A stretch of DNA of 64,000 nucleotides from CBDCIS01 sp965217565 (GCA_965217565.1 CBDCIS010000008.1:186001-250000), one strand, 5' to 3'; numbered from the stretch's first letter, positions 17,242-25,992 are shown. Translations and numbers: made by a program. Notes: a model not told the origin generated them from the letters alone.

Positions 17242-18375
17242 TTATGTCCGGATGTAGTCGAACTGCTCGAACCGGCCGTTGACGATAGGCGCGGCCTCGA
17301 GGCTCAGCCACTGCTCCAGAATCGTGGAGTAGGTCTGGCGGAAATCGTTATTGAATCGCAGGTCGCCCTGGATTTGGTCCTCCTCTTTCAGAGAGGGATA
17401 CTCGCCATACATGCCACCCTTGACCGATTCACCGATGAGAAAGGCCACTCCGCCGGAGCCGTGGTCGGTGCCGGAGCCGTTGTCCTTGACCCGCCGTCCG
17501 AACTCGGAGAAGACGAAGATTATGGCGTCGTCCTGCCGACCATGCTCCTTCAGGTCGCCCATGAAGTCGCTGATGCCGCCGCAGAGGTCCGTCATCAGCT
17601 TGGCGTGGGAAGAGAGCTCACCGGAGTGCGTATCGTAGCTGCCCTGCTGCGTGTAGAAGATTCGCGTGCCCAGGTCGGCGAACATCACCTGAGCGATGCT
17701 CTTGAGGCTGTCCGCGACCGGATTCTGGGCGTACTCCACGTTGGACGAATACATGGCCGGGGCGGTCCGCAGGATGTCGGCGCCCTTCAGTGCCCCCGTG
17801 CCCGTCTGACCCAGGAAGTCCATTACCGCGTCTCTGCCCTGCCCGCCGCCGTACATCTTCGCGAAGGCGTCTAGGGCGTACTTACGCAGCCACTCGTCCT
17901 CCAGGTCGGGGAAGAGACCGTAGGTCTCCAGGTCGCCCACGGAGGCAACGGGAACGCCCCGGCAGCCAAGTGCCCTGGGTAGCCCGCGCCCGAAGTTGAC
18001 GGCTGTGAGCACGTTCTCGCCGGCAGGGTCGAGTTCACAGGTGGCGCGGCCAAGCCAGCCCTCGGTCCCGATGGCGTCGGGTTCCGCCGTGTGCCAGATG
18101 TCCATGGAGCGGAAGTGGGAGCGGTTGGGATTCTCGTAGCCGATGCCGTTGACTATCGCCACGTCGCCCTCGTCCCAGAGGGCCTTCAGCGGCGCCATAT
18201 GCTTGCTGAAGCCCAGCCCGTCGTCCAGGGGAAGAATGTTGTCCTGGTCTATCCTGACAGCGCGCCGGGAGTCGTGATATGCCCCGTCACTGTAGGGAAC
18301 GACCGTGTTGAGGTAATCGTTTCCGCCGGAAAGCTGTATCACCACGAGCGCCTTGTCGCGATTGGTGGAACCCAT
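17242..18375 (-). CDS. DUF1501 family protein
   Basis: 377 residues related to sulfatase/alkaline-phosphatase-fold proteins. VVIQLSGGNDYLNTVVPY near the start, NGIGYENPNRSHFRSMDIWH, SYDTHSGELSSH and FVFSEFGRRVKDNGSGTDHG are the DUF1501 core motifs, with Asn, Asp and His in metal-ligand-like positions. Many members start with a Tat signal; this one begins directly with the domain, so export is not evident. ATG at 18375 follows AAGGAG. The gene has its own promoter about 120 bases upstream and leads the DUF1501-DUF1800-NHL operon. Confidence 0.9.
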   Translation of the reverse strand: MGSTNRDKALVVIQLSGGNDYLNTVVPYSDGAYHDSRRAVRIDQDNILPLDDGLGFSKHMAPLKALWDEGDVAIVNGIGYENPNRSHFRSMDIWHTAEPDAIGTEGWLGRATCELDPAGENVLTAVNFGRGLPRALGCRGVPVASVGDLETYGLFPDLEDEWLRKYALDAFAKMYGGGQGRDAVMDFLGQTGTGALKGADILRTAPAMYSSNVEYAQNPVADSLKSIAQVMFADLGTRIFYTQQGSYDTHSGELSSHAKLMTDLCGGISDFMGDLKEHGRQDDAIIFVFSEFGRRVKDNGSGTDHGSGGVAFLIGESVKGGMYGEYPSLKEEDQIQGDLRFNNDFRQTYSTILEQWLSLEAAPIVNGRFEQFDYIRT

Positions 18376-18502
18376 GAAAGCACTCCTTCATGCAAAGTCA
18401 ACATCCGCCGGAACCCGCAAAGCGCGCCGGCGCCCTCTACGAACGCCTCTTGAACTGTCCCCTCATAAAGGGCGTCCTCGTATCCTCACAGGGACACCAT
18501 AC

Positions 18503-18531
18503 AATTTACACCGAGTGGGACGCACAAGCAA
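18503..18531 (-). promoter_or_regulatory. Promoter of the DUF1501/DUF1800/NHL operon
   Basis: TTGCTT (18531-18526), 17 bases and TAAATT (18508-18503) on the minus strand. The block TCGGTGTAAATTGT around the -10 is identical to that of the promoter at 19593, suggesting shared control or a common origin. Confidence 0.5.
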
Positions 18532-18602
18532 CTTGAAACTGAGCCATTTCATTGCGTATTGACAGGCTATTGCGCCGAGGATACACGCCAACCCTTCGAG
18601 CC

Positions 18603-19592
18603 TCAGGCGTGGCTTAGGCCGCCGTCCAGGTAGAGGGTTTCGCCCGTCATGTACGCCGAGGCGTCGGAGGCGAGGTAGAGCGCGAGGAGACCCACCTCTC
18701 GCAACTCGCCCACGCGGCCCAGCGGCACCGTCGCGCTCGCCCGCTGCCTCGATCCTGACACCTGCACCGGGTCCCCTGTCTCGGAGTCCGGGAATAGGCC
18801 GGGCGCGATGCAGTTGACCGTGATGCCGTAGGGCGCCCACTCCAGCGCGAGCGTCTGCGTCAGCCGCGCCAGGCCTGCCTTGGCCACGGAATAGACCAGC
18901 ATCTCCGGGCTTCCCTTTCGAGCGGCGAACCCGCTGATGTTGATAACTCGCCCCCTGCGGCGCTCCAAGAAGTGCGGCCCAACGGCCCGGCACCCCATGA
19001 AGGCCTCGGTCAGGTTGATGTCGATCACCGACCTCCATTCGTCGTCGGTGATAGGCCCCTGGTGGGCGGAGTCCGGCGGTGGCACGAGGGGCTTGCGAAT
19101 GGCGTCGCCCAGGTTGTTGATGAGCACGTCCACATGTCCCCAGCGCTCCATCGCCGTGTCCACTGTGCGCTGCCAGTCCTCGGCCTTGGTAGCGTCGGCG
19201 GTTATGCCCTCGATTGGGTGACCGGCCGCCGCCATCTCCTCAGCCAGCGGATTGAGGTACCGGTCGGTCAGAGCGGTCACCATAACCCTGGCGCCTGCCT
19301 CTGCCAGCACGCGGGCGATTCCCTTGCCGATACCTCTGGCGGCGCCGGTGACGATAACATTCTTGCCTTCTACGTCGTACTCTTTGGGCAGCATGAGATT
19401 CACTTTACCCTTCTGAGATTCCTGGGCTGGAGTTTGTGTTGGTCCAGCCAGCGTTTGCCGCAGGCTCGGCAGGTACAGCTCATCGAATGTTTCGCGGGAG
19501 ACCTTCTTACCAGTCGCCTTAGCAGCTTTCTGAGCATCTATTGATTTCTCCTCTGCAGAAGGTATGCGGAGCGTTGGCAAGGGATTACTCAC
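18603..19592 (-). CDS. Short-chain dehydrogenase/reductase
   Basis: A classical SDR. The cofactor motif TGAARGIGKGIA, NNLGDA (variant of NNAG), Ser in NISGF and catalytic YSVAK are all present, and it ends with GETLYLDGGLSHA. The frame opens with GTG at 19592, giving 329 residues, but the first 66 residues precede the fold and are unusual for an SDR. The promoter -10 at 19593-19598 would place the transcript start downstream of that GTG. A start at about 19394-19403 (before MLPKEYDV) gives roughly 263 residues, the family norm. The substrate is unknown. It is divergent from the NHL gene at 19744. Confidence 0.8.
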   Translation of the reverse strand: MSNPLPTLRIPSAEEKSIDAQKAAKATGKKVSRETFDELYLPSLRQTLAGPTQTPAQESQKGKVNLMLPKEYDVEGKNVIVTGAARGIGKGIARVLAEAGARVMVTALTDRYLNPLAEEMAAAGHPIEGITADATKAEDWQRTVDTAMERWGHVDVLINNLGDAIRKPLVPPPDSAHQGPITDDEWRSVIDINLTEAFMGCRAVGPHFLERRRGRVINISGFAARKGSPEMLVYSVAKAGLARLTQTLALEWAPYGITVNCIAPGLFPDSETGDPVQVSGSRQRASATVPLGRVGELREVGLLALYLASDASAYMTGETLYLDGGLSHA

Positions 19593-19621
19593 AATTTACA
19601 CCGAACGAACCACGTTGGCAA
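19593..19621 (-). promoter_or_regulatory. Promoter of the SDR gene
   Basis: TTGCCA (19621-19616), a 17-base spacer and TAAATT (19598-19593). It shares TCGGTGTAAATTGT with the promoter at 18503. Its position argues for an internal start of the SDR or a leaderless message. Confidence 0.45.
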
Positions 19622-19743
19622 TCTCGCCCTCAAAGCCGTTCGCGGCTTGACCGTCACCCTTCGACCTCGTATATTAGGCATCGAACGAGAGACTGTCCGC
19701 CGAGTTGTTGGGCACACCCTTGCATTTAGGAGGTCGCGAACCC

Positions 19744-20631
19744 ATGGCGTACGGAAGTGGAGACTACACATATGAGTTGGCCGAGGGATGGGGAAAACTC
19801 CCGGAAGGCTTCGAGTTTCATCAGGTAGCGGGTGTTGCGGTCGATAAGGACGACCAGGTCTATGTGTTCAACCGCAGCGACAACCAACTTATGGTTTTCG
19901 ACAGAGACGGCAACTTCGTCAGGTCGTGGGACGAAAAGTTCGTCAATCCACATGGAATCCACATCGGTCCCGACGGCAGCATCTACCTCGCTGATAGAGA
20001 CGCACACGTCATCCTGAAGTATTCGCCCGACCAGAAGCTGCTGTTGACGCTCGGCACGCGAGACAGCCCCTCCGACACGGGCTATACCGCCGATGATAGA
20101 GTGGTCCACCGAGCGGCGGGGCCGTTCAACCTGCCCACAGGCATCGCGGCCACCGAGGAGGGCGACATCTTCGTATCCGACGGCTACGGCAACTCGCGCG
20201 TCCACAAGTACACCAGCACGGGCGCGTTGATCACGTCCTGGGGAGTGCCCGGCAGCGCGAACCCGGTCGATTTCTACCTGCCTCATGGCATCACGCTGGA
20301 CAACGAGGGGCGGCTGCTGGTCTGCGACCGCGAGAATCATCGCATCCAGGTGTTCGACCAGGAGGGCGAGTTCCTGTACATGCGTAGAGGGTTCCGCCAG
20401 CCCGCCGACGCCGTGGTGGGGCCGGACGGCGCGATATACATAGCCGAACTGGGCCACAGGTTCACCATAATCGACGACGACGGCGAGATTCTAGCCCAAT
20501 GGGGCGACGAAAGCAGCCACGAGCCGGGCCAGTTCGTAGCCCCGCACGGCATAGCCATCGACTCCCACGGCGACATCTACATAGGCGAGGTGCTGGAAGG
20601 CCAGCGCATCCAGAAGTTCGTGAGGAAGTAG
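19744..20631 (+). CDS. NHL-repeat beta-propeller protein B
   Basis: 295 residues. The ATG at 19744 has AGGAGG ten bases upstream and is preferred over an upstream in-frame start. Blades include VAGVAVDKDDQVYVFNRSD, PHGIHIGPDGSIYLADRD, LPHGITLDNEGRLLVCDREN and APHGIAIDSHGDIYIGEV. It resembles the propeller of peptidyl-alpha-hydroxyglycine amidating lyase in blade sequences, but lyase activity is not shown. It is clearly paralogous to the protein at 49062-50012, sharing DGYGNSRVHKY and the FNxPTxxA context. No signal peptide. It lies 131 bases before the ThDP enzyme gene on the same strand. Confidence 0.8.
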   Translation: MAYGSGDYTYELAEGWGKLPEGFEFHQVAGVAVDKDDQVYVFNRSDNQLMVFDRDGNFVRSWDEKFVNPHGIHIGPDGSIYLADRDAHVILKYSPDQKLLLTLGTRDSPSDTGYTADDRVVHRAAGPFNLPTGIAATEEGDIFVSDGYGNSRVHKYTSTGALITSWGVPGSANPVDFYLPHGITLDNEGRLLVCDRENHRIQVFDQEGEFLYMRRGFRQPADAVVGPDGAIYIAELGHRFTIIDDDGEILAQWGDESSHEPGQFVAPHGIAIDSHGDIYIGEVLEGQRIQKFVRK

Positions 20632-20762
20632 CAAGTCAGTGTGTCAGCTAGTCAGTACGTCGGTTAGGAAGCCGCCGCGCACATGACAGAACTGATAGCT
20701 GACACACCGATGACTGACAATCGACCAGCTACCCATCACCCATCTATTAAGGAGAACGACAC

Positions 20763-22406
20763 ATGAACGGCGACCAGGCTATCGTGAAGATACTGAAGGC
20801 TGAGGGCGTGGAGTGGCTCTCATGCTTTCCCGCGCAGACCCTGATCAACGAGGCTTCCAAGGAGGGCATTCGGCCCATCCTGTGCCGCCAGGAGCGCGCG
20901 GGCGTGAACATGGCCGACGGCTTCAGCCGCGTGAACAACGGCAAGAAGATTGGCGTCTTTACAATGCAGACGGGGCCAGGAGCGGAGAACGCTTTCGGCG
21001 GCGTCGCGCAAGGCTACGCCGACTCGGTGCCGTTCCTGACCATACCAGGTGGGCAGCCCGGCCCGCGAATGGGCGTGCACCCCAACTTCGAGTCCGTTCC
21101 CAACTACCAAGGCATCACCAAGTGGGCCGGCCTCATCAACATGGTCGAACGCATACCGGAGATGATGAGCCGCGCCTTTACGCACCTGAAGCACGGACGC
21201 CTCGGCCCTGTCATGCTGGAGCTGCCCAGGGACGTCGCGCTGGCGGAGTATCCGCAGGACACGCTGGACTACACGCCCGTCAAGCAGTTCAAGTCCGGCG
21301 CGTCTCAGGAAGACGTGCGAGACCTGGTCGCCGCCATGCTCGAGGCCTCCTGTCCCATCATCAACGTTGGGCAGGGCGTCCTCTACGCGGAGGCGACGCC
21401 GGAACTGGTCGAGTTCGTCGAGCTAACCAACATCCCCGTACTGACTACCCTCGCCGGAAAGAGCGCGTTCCCAGAGAACCACCGCCTTGCCCTTGGCACG
21501 GGCGCGTCGTCGGGCACGCTGATGGTCAGTCACTTCCTTCAGAAGACTGACTTCGCGCTGGGGCTGGGAACCAGTTTCACGATCTCGGGCTTCAACGCCC
21601 CCATGCCGGCAGGCGTTACGCTCGGCCACGTAACCAACTGCGCCGAAGACGTCAACAAGGACTACCGCGTGCAGTACGGCGCTATCGGCGACGCCAAGAT
21701 AGTGCTTCGGCAGATGATCGAGGAGGCGAAGCGCCAGTTGGGCGAGCACGGACGCGGCGACGTGAACGGCGTAGTGGACCAGATAAAGAAGGTGCGGGAC
21801 GAGTTCATGGCCGAGTGGGGGCCGAGGCTCGCCTCGGACGAGGTTCCCATCAGCCCGTACAGGGTCATCAATGAAATCGCCAACGCCGTTGACGTGCCCA
21901 ACACCATTATCACCCACGATTCCGGCTACCCTCGCGAGCAGATCGTTCCCTTCTGGCGGCCCGTGAAGCCCAGGGGCTACATCGGTTGGGGCAAATCGAC
22001 ACAGCTTGGATACGGCCTCGGCCTCGCGATGGGCGCCAAAATAGCCAAGCCGGATATGACCGTCGTCAACCTGATGGGGGACGCCGCTTTCGGTATGGCG
22101 GGCATGGACATCGAGACCGCGGCCCGCTCGAACATCGGCACGCTTACGGTGATTCTCAACAACGGCGTGATGACCCACTACCACGACCACTTCCCGCACG
22201 CCGCCGAGCACTGGGGCACCAACAAGTTGGGCGGCGAATACGCGAAGGTGGCCGAGGGACTCGGAGCCTACGGCGAAAGGGTGGACACGCCGGACCAGGT
22301 CGCGCCCGCGCTCCAGAGGGGCCTCGCCGCGACCCGCAACAACCAGCCCGCCGTCATCGAGATGATAACCAAGGAGGAGGAGACCATCCCCCGCTACTGG
22401 CGTTAG
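20763..22406 (+). CDS. Thiamine-diphosphate enzyme of the acetolactate synthase/POX family
   Basis: 547 residues with the three-domain POX layout. The N-terminal PYR domain has the catalytic Glu in CRQERAGVNMADGFSR, followed by MQTGPGAENAFGGVAQGYAD. The middle domain spans about residues 190-330. The C-terminal ThDP site is GDAAFGMAGMDIETAARSNI followed by a NN pair. The usual GDG is GDA here, a tolerated variant. ATG at 20763 follows AAGGAGA. It probably decarboxylates a 2-keto acid or performs carboligation; no regulatory subunit gene is adjacent, so biosynthetic AHAS is less likely. The hairpin at 22439 follows it. Confidence 0.85.
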   Translation: MNGDQAIVKILKAEGVEWLSCFPAQTLINEASKEGIRPILCRQERAGVNMADGFSRVNNGKKIGVFTMQTGPGAENAFGGVAQGYADSVPFLTIPGGQPGPRMGVHPNFESVPNYQGITKWAGLINMVERIPEMMSRAFTHLKHGRLGPVMLELPRDVALAEYPQDTLDYTPVKQFKSGASQEDVRDLVAAMLEASCPIINVGQGVLYAEATPELVEFVELTNIPVLTTLAGKSAFPENHRLALGTGASSGTLMVSHFLQKTDFALGLGTSFTISGFNAPMPAGVTLGHVTNCAEDVNKDYRVQYGAIGDAKIVLRQMIEEAKRQLGEHGRGDVNGVVDQIKKVRDEFMAEWGPRLASDEVPISPYRVINEIANAVDVPNTIITHDSGYPREQIVPFWRPVKPRGYIGWGKSTQLGYGLGLAMGAKIAKPDMTVVNLMGDAAFGMAGMDIETAARSNIGTLTVILNNGVMTHYHDHFPHAAEHWGTNKLGGEYAKVAEGLGAYGERVDTPDQVAPALQRGLAATRNNQPAVIEMITKEEETIPRYWR

Positions 22407-22438
22407 GCGAGTGGTCAGCGGTCAGTGTTGGGGCTCGG

Positions 22439-22464
22439 TATGGGCGACCGGCGGGTCGCCCATA
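22439..22464. terminator. Bidirectional hairpin terminator, IS insertion site
   Basis: TATGGGCGACC (22439-22449) and GGTCGCCCATA (22454-22464) form a perfect 11-base-pair stem with a 4-base loop. It follows the ThDP gene on the plus strand. Before the IS entered, it also lay directly downstream of the epimerase stop codon on the minus strand. The IS target duplication begins on the last three bases of the stem. Confidence 0.6.
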
Positions 22465-22468
22465 TAAT

Positions 22469-24133
22469 GAGCATGTCTCACAAGAGGGTTGTGGTGATAA
22501 GAGTGAAGCGCCGACTCCGGTCGCATTTGTGCAATGATCGGTCCGGGTGTCTCAGGCCAGAGCGCCGGATGCGCCGATGAGGGATCTGTGCGCAAACGAT
22601 GGGCTGAGATTGCGGCGCCATATGCGGGTTGCCCGGCCACGCCACCCGCGCCACAGGGTGCGCAGATTGAAGGCCGTGGCCAACAGGCCCCACTCAGCGG
22701 CCACGTTGTCTATGCCACGCAGCAGGACTCTACGCGCCGCCTGCTGCTCTTTGATGATCCCAAAGACCGGCTCGACCAGACCCTTCCTGCGATCGTAGGA
22801 CTGTCTGGCTTCGTCGGTGCGCATCCAGCGCCGATGACGACGCAGCGCTGTGTCGTGCGGCCCTATCTCAAGCGCTCGCCCATTTCGGCCATCCCTCGTA
22901 CACACCCCAAAGACCGGACACGCTCGGCAGACAGCGCCGGAGGCCCGGTAGAGCCTCACCGCTATCCCACGTCTGCGCTTCATACGGGTGAAGCGCAGCC
23001 ACTGTCCTTTTGGACAGATGTAGCTGTCGGTCTCCTCGTCATAGGTGAATCGGTCCTTGTGATACGGGTGGCCCAGCGCCCGACGCTGTGCCTCGGGCAT
23101 CACAACCTGCTGGTCTCTGAGCGCGCACTCCTCCAGATTGCTCCCTGAGTGATAACCTGCGTCTGCCAACGTCATCTCAGACCTGACACCCGTCGTCTCC
23201 TCTGCCTTCTGAAGCATTGGGGCCAGTTGAGAATGGTCGTCGGGGTCATCGGTAACCTCCACCGCAGTGATCAACATGCCTCTCTTCCCTGCCTCGGTCT
23301 GCGTCGGCGAGACCATCGCCTGTGCGTTGTAGCAGGGCGTTATCCCCTGGCGAGTCCTCATCAGACGTGCGTCCGTATCGGTGAGGTTGATGTGATTGAT
23401 GTCTCCACGCTCCGAAAGCTCCTCCATAGCTCGGCGCACCTGCTCTCTCAGCGCCGTCTTCTCGGCCAACTCCTGAGGCAGATGGACGGGCGCAGCGTCC
23501 TCTCCCGCCTCGCTCTGAGCTTCCAGATCCCTCACCGCATCCTCCAGACGTCTCAACAGACGCTGCAGTCCTTCCGCATCGAGCGTCCTGTCTCCGCTCG
23601 CATTCGCTCCCACCTTCGTACCATCCACAGCCTGCAACGCCAACTCCACAAGGTCCATCCTGACCGCCGTTTGCACTGTGCGCTTCAGCAACTTGCGCAT
23701 CGACTGGCGGTGGCTCTTGTAGAACCTCCACAAGGTGTTGTGGTCTGGACGCTGCCATCCGGTCAGCCACAGGTACGATATCTGGTCTCCGCAGGCCGCC
23801 TCCAGCTTGCGGCACGACCGAACGCCTGTCATGAATCCATACAGCCACACGCCCAACAGCGCCCTGGGATGGTACGCCGGGGCTCCCATCCAACATCCCT
23901 CGATATCGACGCCGAGCTCCGCCCAGTCGTCTCGGTTCAGCCCATCGACGAACTCGGCCACGAACCGCGCAGGATGGTCCTCCGGGATCATCTCATCCAG
24001 GGTCGGCGGCAACATCCACATCTGCTCTCGACCCATCGGACGCAGTGGCATCTCTATCACCTCCAGAGATGGGCTGTCGCTTCCCAAGTATACCCCGAGC
24101 CATATCCCCCCGCTCGACTTTTGAGACAGACTC
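22469..24133 (-). mobile_element. IS1182-like element, intact copy
   Basis: Terminal repeats GAGCATGTCTCACAAG (22469) and GAGTCTGTCTCAAAAG (reverse complement, 24133) match the decayed copy at 4039-5623. The sequence ATATAAT is present on both sides (22462-22468 and 24134-24140), a 7-base target duplication that could be 8 if the neighbouring C is included. The intact transposase and clean duplication indicate a recent insertion. Confidence 0.9.
22552..24051 (-). CDS. IS1182-family transposase
   Basis: 499 residues starting at the ATG at 24051, which follows GGAGGTGATAGAG. An N-terminal DUF772-type domain (LPPTLDEMIPEDHPARFVAE) leads into a DDE-like core: AVDGTKVGANAS, LADAGYHSGSNLEE and RKGLVEPVFGIIKEQ. 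A Cys-rich segment, CRACPVFGVCTR, is typical of the IS1182 family. It is a cytoplasmic DNA transposase. It is nearly identical to the broken copy at 4121-5540 and supplies the block lost there. Confidence 0.92.
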   Translation of the reverse strand: MPLRPMGREQMWMLPPTLDEMIPEDHPARFVAEFVDGLNRDDWAELGVDIEGCWMGAPAYHPRALLGVWLYGFMTGVRSCRKLEAACGDQISYLWLTGWQRPDHNTLWRFYKSHRQSMRKLLKRTVQTAVRMDLVELALQAVDGTKVGANASGDRTLDAEGLQRLLRRLEDAVRDLEAQSEAGEDAAPVHLPQELAEKTALREQVRRAMEELSERGDINHINLTDTDARLMRTRQGITPCYNAQAMVSPTQTEAGKRGMLITAVEVTDDPDDHSQLAPMLQKAEETTGVRSEMTLADAGYHSGSNLEECALRDQQVVMPEAQRRALGHPYHKDRFTYDEETDSYICPKGQWLRFTRMKRRRGIAVRLYRASGAVCRACPVFGVCTRDGRNGRALEIGPHDTALRRHRRWMRTDEARQSYDRRKGLVEPVFGIIKEQQAARRVLLRGIDNVAAEWGLLATAFNLRTLWRGWRGRATRIWRRNLSPSFAHRSLIGASGALA

Positions 24134-24139
24134 ATATAA

Positions 24140-25060
24140 TCATCTCCCCACCCTGCCTGGGCCGGCGGTGGCTCCCTGGCCTGTGAGGAAGCCCTGGATG
24201 TCGCCCGCGAACTTGACCTCCGAGTCGTCCTGCGGCTCGTAGCCGAGCGCATGGCGGGCGTTGGTCAGCGACCAGAAGGCGCGGGTGTTGCCGCTGATGC
24301 CATAGACCACCTGCCAGGGCACGCCGTGCTCATTCTCGATGTTGGGCGCCTCCATGCCTTTCTGAAAGAGTTGTGTGAGGTCGCGCGGGCTGATGTACGC
24401 GCCGAGGTCGCGCTTGTAGGCGGCCGGACCTCCCCTGTACAGGTCTATGTCCAGCTCTCTTGGCGCGCCGATTCGTACCATGACGACACCCATCCCGCGT
24501 CCCGTCGGCGTGCCCGTCGTATGGCTCTCCCCGCTCGCGGCGTCGCCGAAGCCGGACAGGCCGCAGGCGAAGAGGAATCCCAGGTGCTCGTAGGTCGCCT
24601 TCGCCCAGCCGTAGAAGTTGTCGGACAGCGGCAGCCTGTACGGATCGAGCGTCTCCATCTTGCGGGTGTGAATCAAGTTGTGCTCATACCAGTCGGCGGC
24701 GTGGTTGGAGCTCGCCATGACCACGCGCGGCACGTTGGCGTCGTACGCCGTTCGCAGCACGTTGTAGGCCATCTCGACGTTGGCCTTCTCGTCGAAGAAG
24801 TGGTCGAGCGGCTCTCCTGCCCTGCGCTTGTAGCCAAGATGCACCACCGCGTCGATACCCTCGAAGAGAGCGGCGTACTTGGCCCGGTCCGGGTCTATGA
24901 GGTCTGCTATCTGAACGCCGGCAACCGGCTCGCCCCTGGGGTTCTCCGCCTTGACATCTACCAGGGTCATCTCGTAAGTCTCCCGAAACGTGGGGAGCAG
25001 TTGATTGGCTATGTAGCCGGTCGCGCCGGTCATCAACACCCTCTTGACATGGCTGGTCAT
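24140..25060 (-). CDS. NAD-dependent epimerase/dehydratase, uronate-dehydrogenase-like
   Basis: 306 residues. ATG at 25060 is chosen because AAGGAG lies upstream; a TTG six codons earlier is poorer. The NAD-binding motif TGATGYIANQLL is a TGxxGxxG variant. VHLGYKRRAG and ASSNHAADWYEH carry the Ser, and YGWAKATYE is the catalytic YxxxK. The layout is closest to extended SDRs acting on sugar acids. The C-terminus (RAFWSLTNARHALGYEP) matches that group. Its TGA stop (24142-24140) touches the IS target duplication, so the insertion removed the terminator context but not the coding sequence. Confidence 0.8.
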   Translation of the reverse strand: MTSHVKRVLMTGATGYIANQLLPTFRETYEMTLVDVKAENPRGEPVAGVQIADLIDPDRAKYAALFEGIDAVVHLGYKRRAGEPLDHFFDEKANVEMAYNVLRTAYDANVPRVVMASSNHAADWYEHNLIHTRKMETLDPYRLPLSDNFYGWAKATYEHLGFLFACGLSGFGDAASGESHTTGTPTGRGMGVVMVRIGAPRELDIDLYRGGPAAYKRDLGAYISPRDLTQLFQKGMEAPNIENEHGVPWQVVYGISGNTRAFWSLTNARHALGYEPQDDSEVKFAGDIQGFLTGQGATAGPGRVGR

Positions 25061-25093
25061 GCGGAGGCTCCTTTTCAACTTACGGCAAAGGGC

Positions 25094-25534
25094 TCAGGCG
25101 AGCCGTTTGACCATTCTGACGTGCTCTATATCGACTTCCATGAACGGCTCGCCGCCGGCCGCGTAGCCGTGCCGCTCGTAGAATGACCTCACGTAGGTCT
25201 GCGCGTGCAGCATCACCTCTCGGACGCCGCGCTGGGCGGCCTGCTCCTCCAGGAATACGAGCACGCGCCCGCCAATGCCCTCGCCGCGATGCGCCGAGTC
25301 CACCGCCATGCGTCCGATCTGCGTCTCGCCTGATGCTAGCCTATAAACGCGGCCAGCGCCCACGACACGGCTCTCGATCAGCGCGACGGCGTGGACGGCG
25401 CCCTCGTCGTGCCCGTCGAACTCCTCGGCCAGCGGAACGCCCTGCTCATCCACGAAAACCCTCACCCGCAGGTCGCGGACAGCCTCCCACTCCGCGGGCG
25501 TCTCCACGACCTTGACGTTTACTCGTTCACTCAT
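25094..25534 (-). CDS. GNAT-family N-acetyltransferase
   Basis: 146 residues starting at the ATG at 25534 (MSERVNVKVVET), since the upstream open extension lacks conserved sequence. VRVFVDEQGVPLAEEFDGHD is the ElaA/YjcF-like N-terminal pattern. IGRMAVDSAHRGEGIGGRVL is the acetyl-CoA pyrophosphate loop (R/Q-x-x-G-x-G), followed by LHAQTYVRSFYERHGY. It would transfer an acetyl group from acetyl-CoA to a small molecule or amine; the acceptor is unknown. It lies 33 bases upstream of the epimerase start in the same direction, so joint transcription is likely. Confidence 0.85.
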   Translation of the reverse strand: MSERVNVKVVETPAEWEAVRDLRVRVFVDEQGVPLAEEFDGHDEGAVHAVALIESRVVGAGRVYRLASGETQIGRMAVDSAHRGEGIGGRVLVFLEEQAAQRGVREVMLHAQTYVRSFYERHGYAAGGEPFMEVDIEHVRMVKRLA

Positions 25535-25618
25535 CCCCAACCTCGAACGCCTCGGACGGCGGCGCGCTCCGCTCATTATCCACGCACAACGCCAGCCAAG
25601 CAAGCGCGCGCCGAATCT

Positions 25619-25744
25619 GTAACTGTTCACGTTTGATGGGAGGCTCCCCCATTGTCACCCTCCCTCGACGGGAGGGGGTTAGGGGGTGGGTGACCGTAGC
25701 CTGCGGCAAATCCCTTCACCACCCCCCCAACTCTGAACAGTTAC
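25619..25744. repeat. 126-bp MITE candidate with 11-bp terminal inverted repeats
   Basis: GTAACTGTTCA (25619-25629) and TGAACAGTTAC (25734-25744) are perfect reverse complements at the ends of a G/C-tract-rich segment (CTCCCTCGACGGGAGGGGGT inside). There is no coding capacity. A target duplication is not obvious from the flanks (AATCT on the left, CATTG on the right). Confidence 0.5.
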
Positions 25745-25760
25745 CATTGCCAACTCCCTC

Positions 25761-25797
25761 TTGACCTCCGCGAACGCCCGTGCTACTATGCTCGCAT
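25761..25797 (+). promoter_or_regulatory. Promoter-like repeated cassette, copy 2
   Basis: TTGACC (25761-25766), 17 bases and TACTAT (25784-25789), with CGAACGCCCGTGC in the spacer. It matches the cassettes at 5700 and 39611. The next real gene on this strand starts 270 bases away and has its own promoter. Confidence 0.45.
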
Positions 25798-25992
25798 CCA
25801 AAGCAAAGAGCGTCTGCCGGACGACCCGGCTCACGCCCGAATCCTGATTCTGACAGCTGAGGCCCCAGCTACGAAATGTCACGAATTGTCGCAGTTCGGG
25901 TTTGCGATTTTTGGCGAGCGCGGCCTTGCCTGAAACTTAGCAGCCGCCGCTGGGGCAACCGTTGCGCTTCTCTTCATCGAATCGGAACGGCT

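Larger units (their letters stand above)
25535..25992. other. Intergenic region holding a MITE-like repeat
   Basis: No gene is seen. It contains the 126-bp inverted-repeat element at 25619-25744 and a promoter-like cassette at 25761, both listed separately. Near 25840 lies CCTGATTCTGACAG, a fragment that recurs at 39590 and 39770. Confidence 0.5.
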
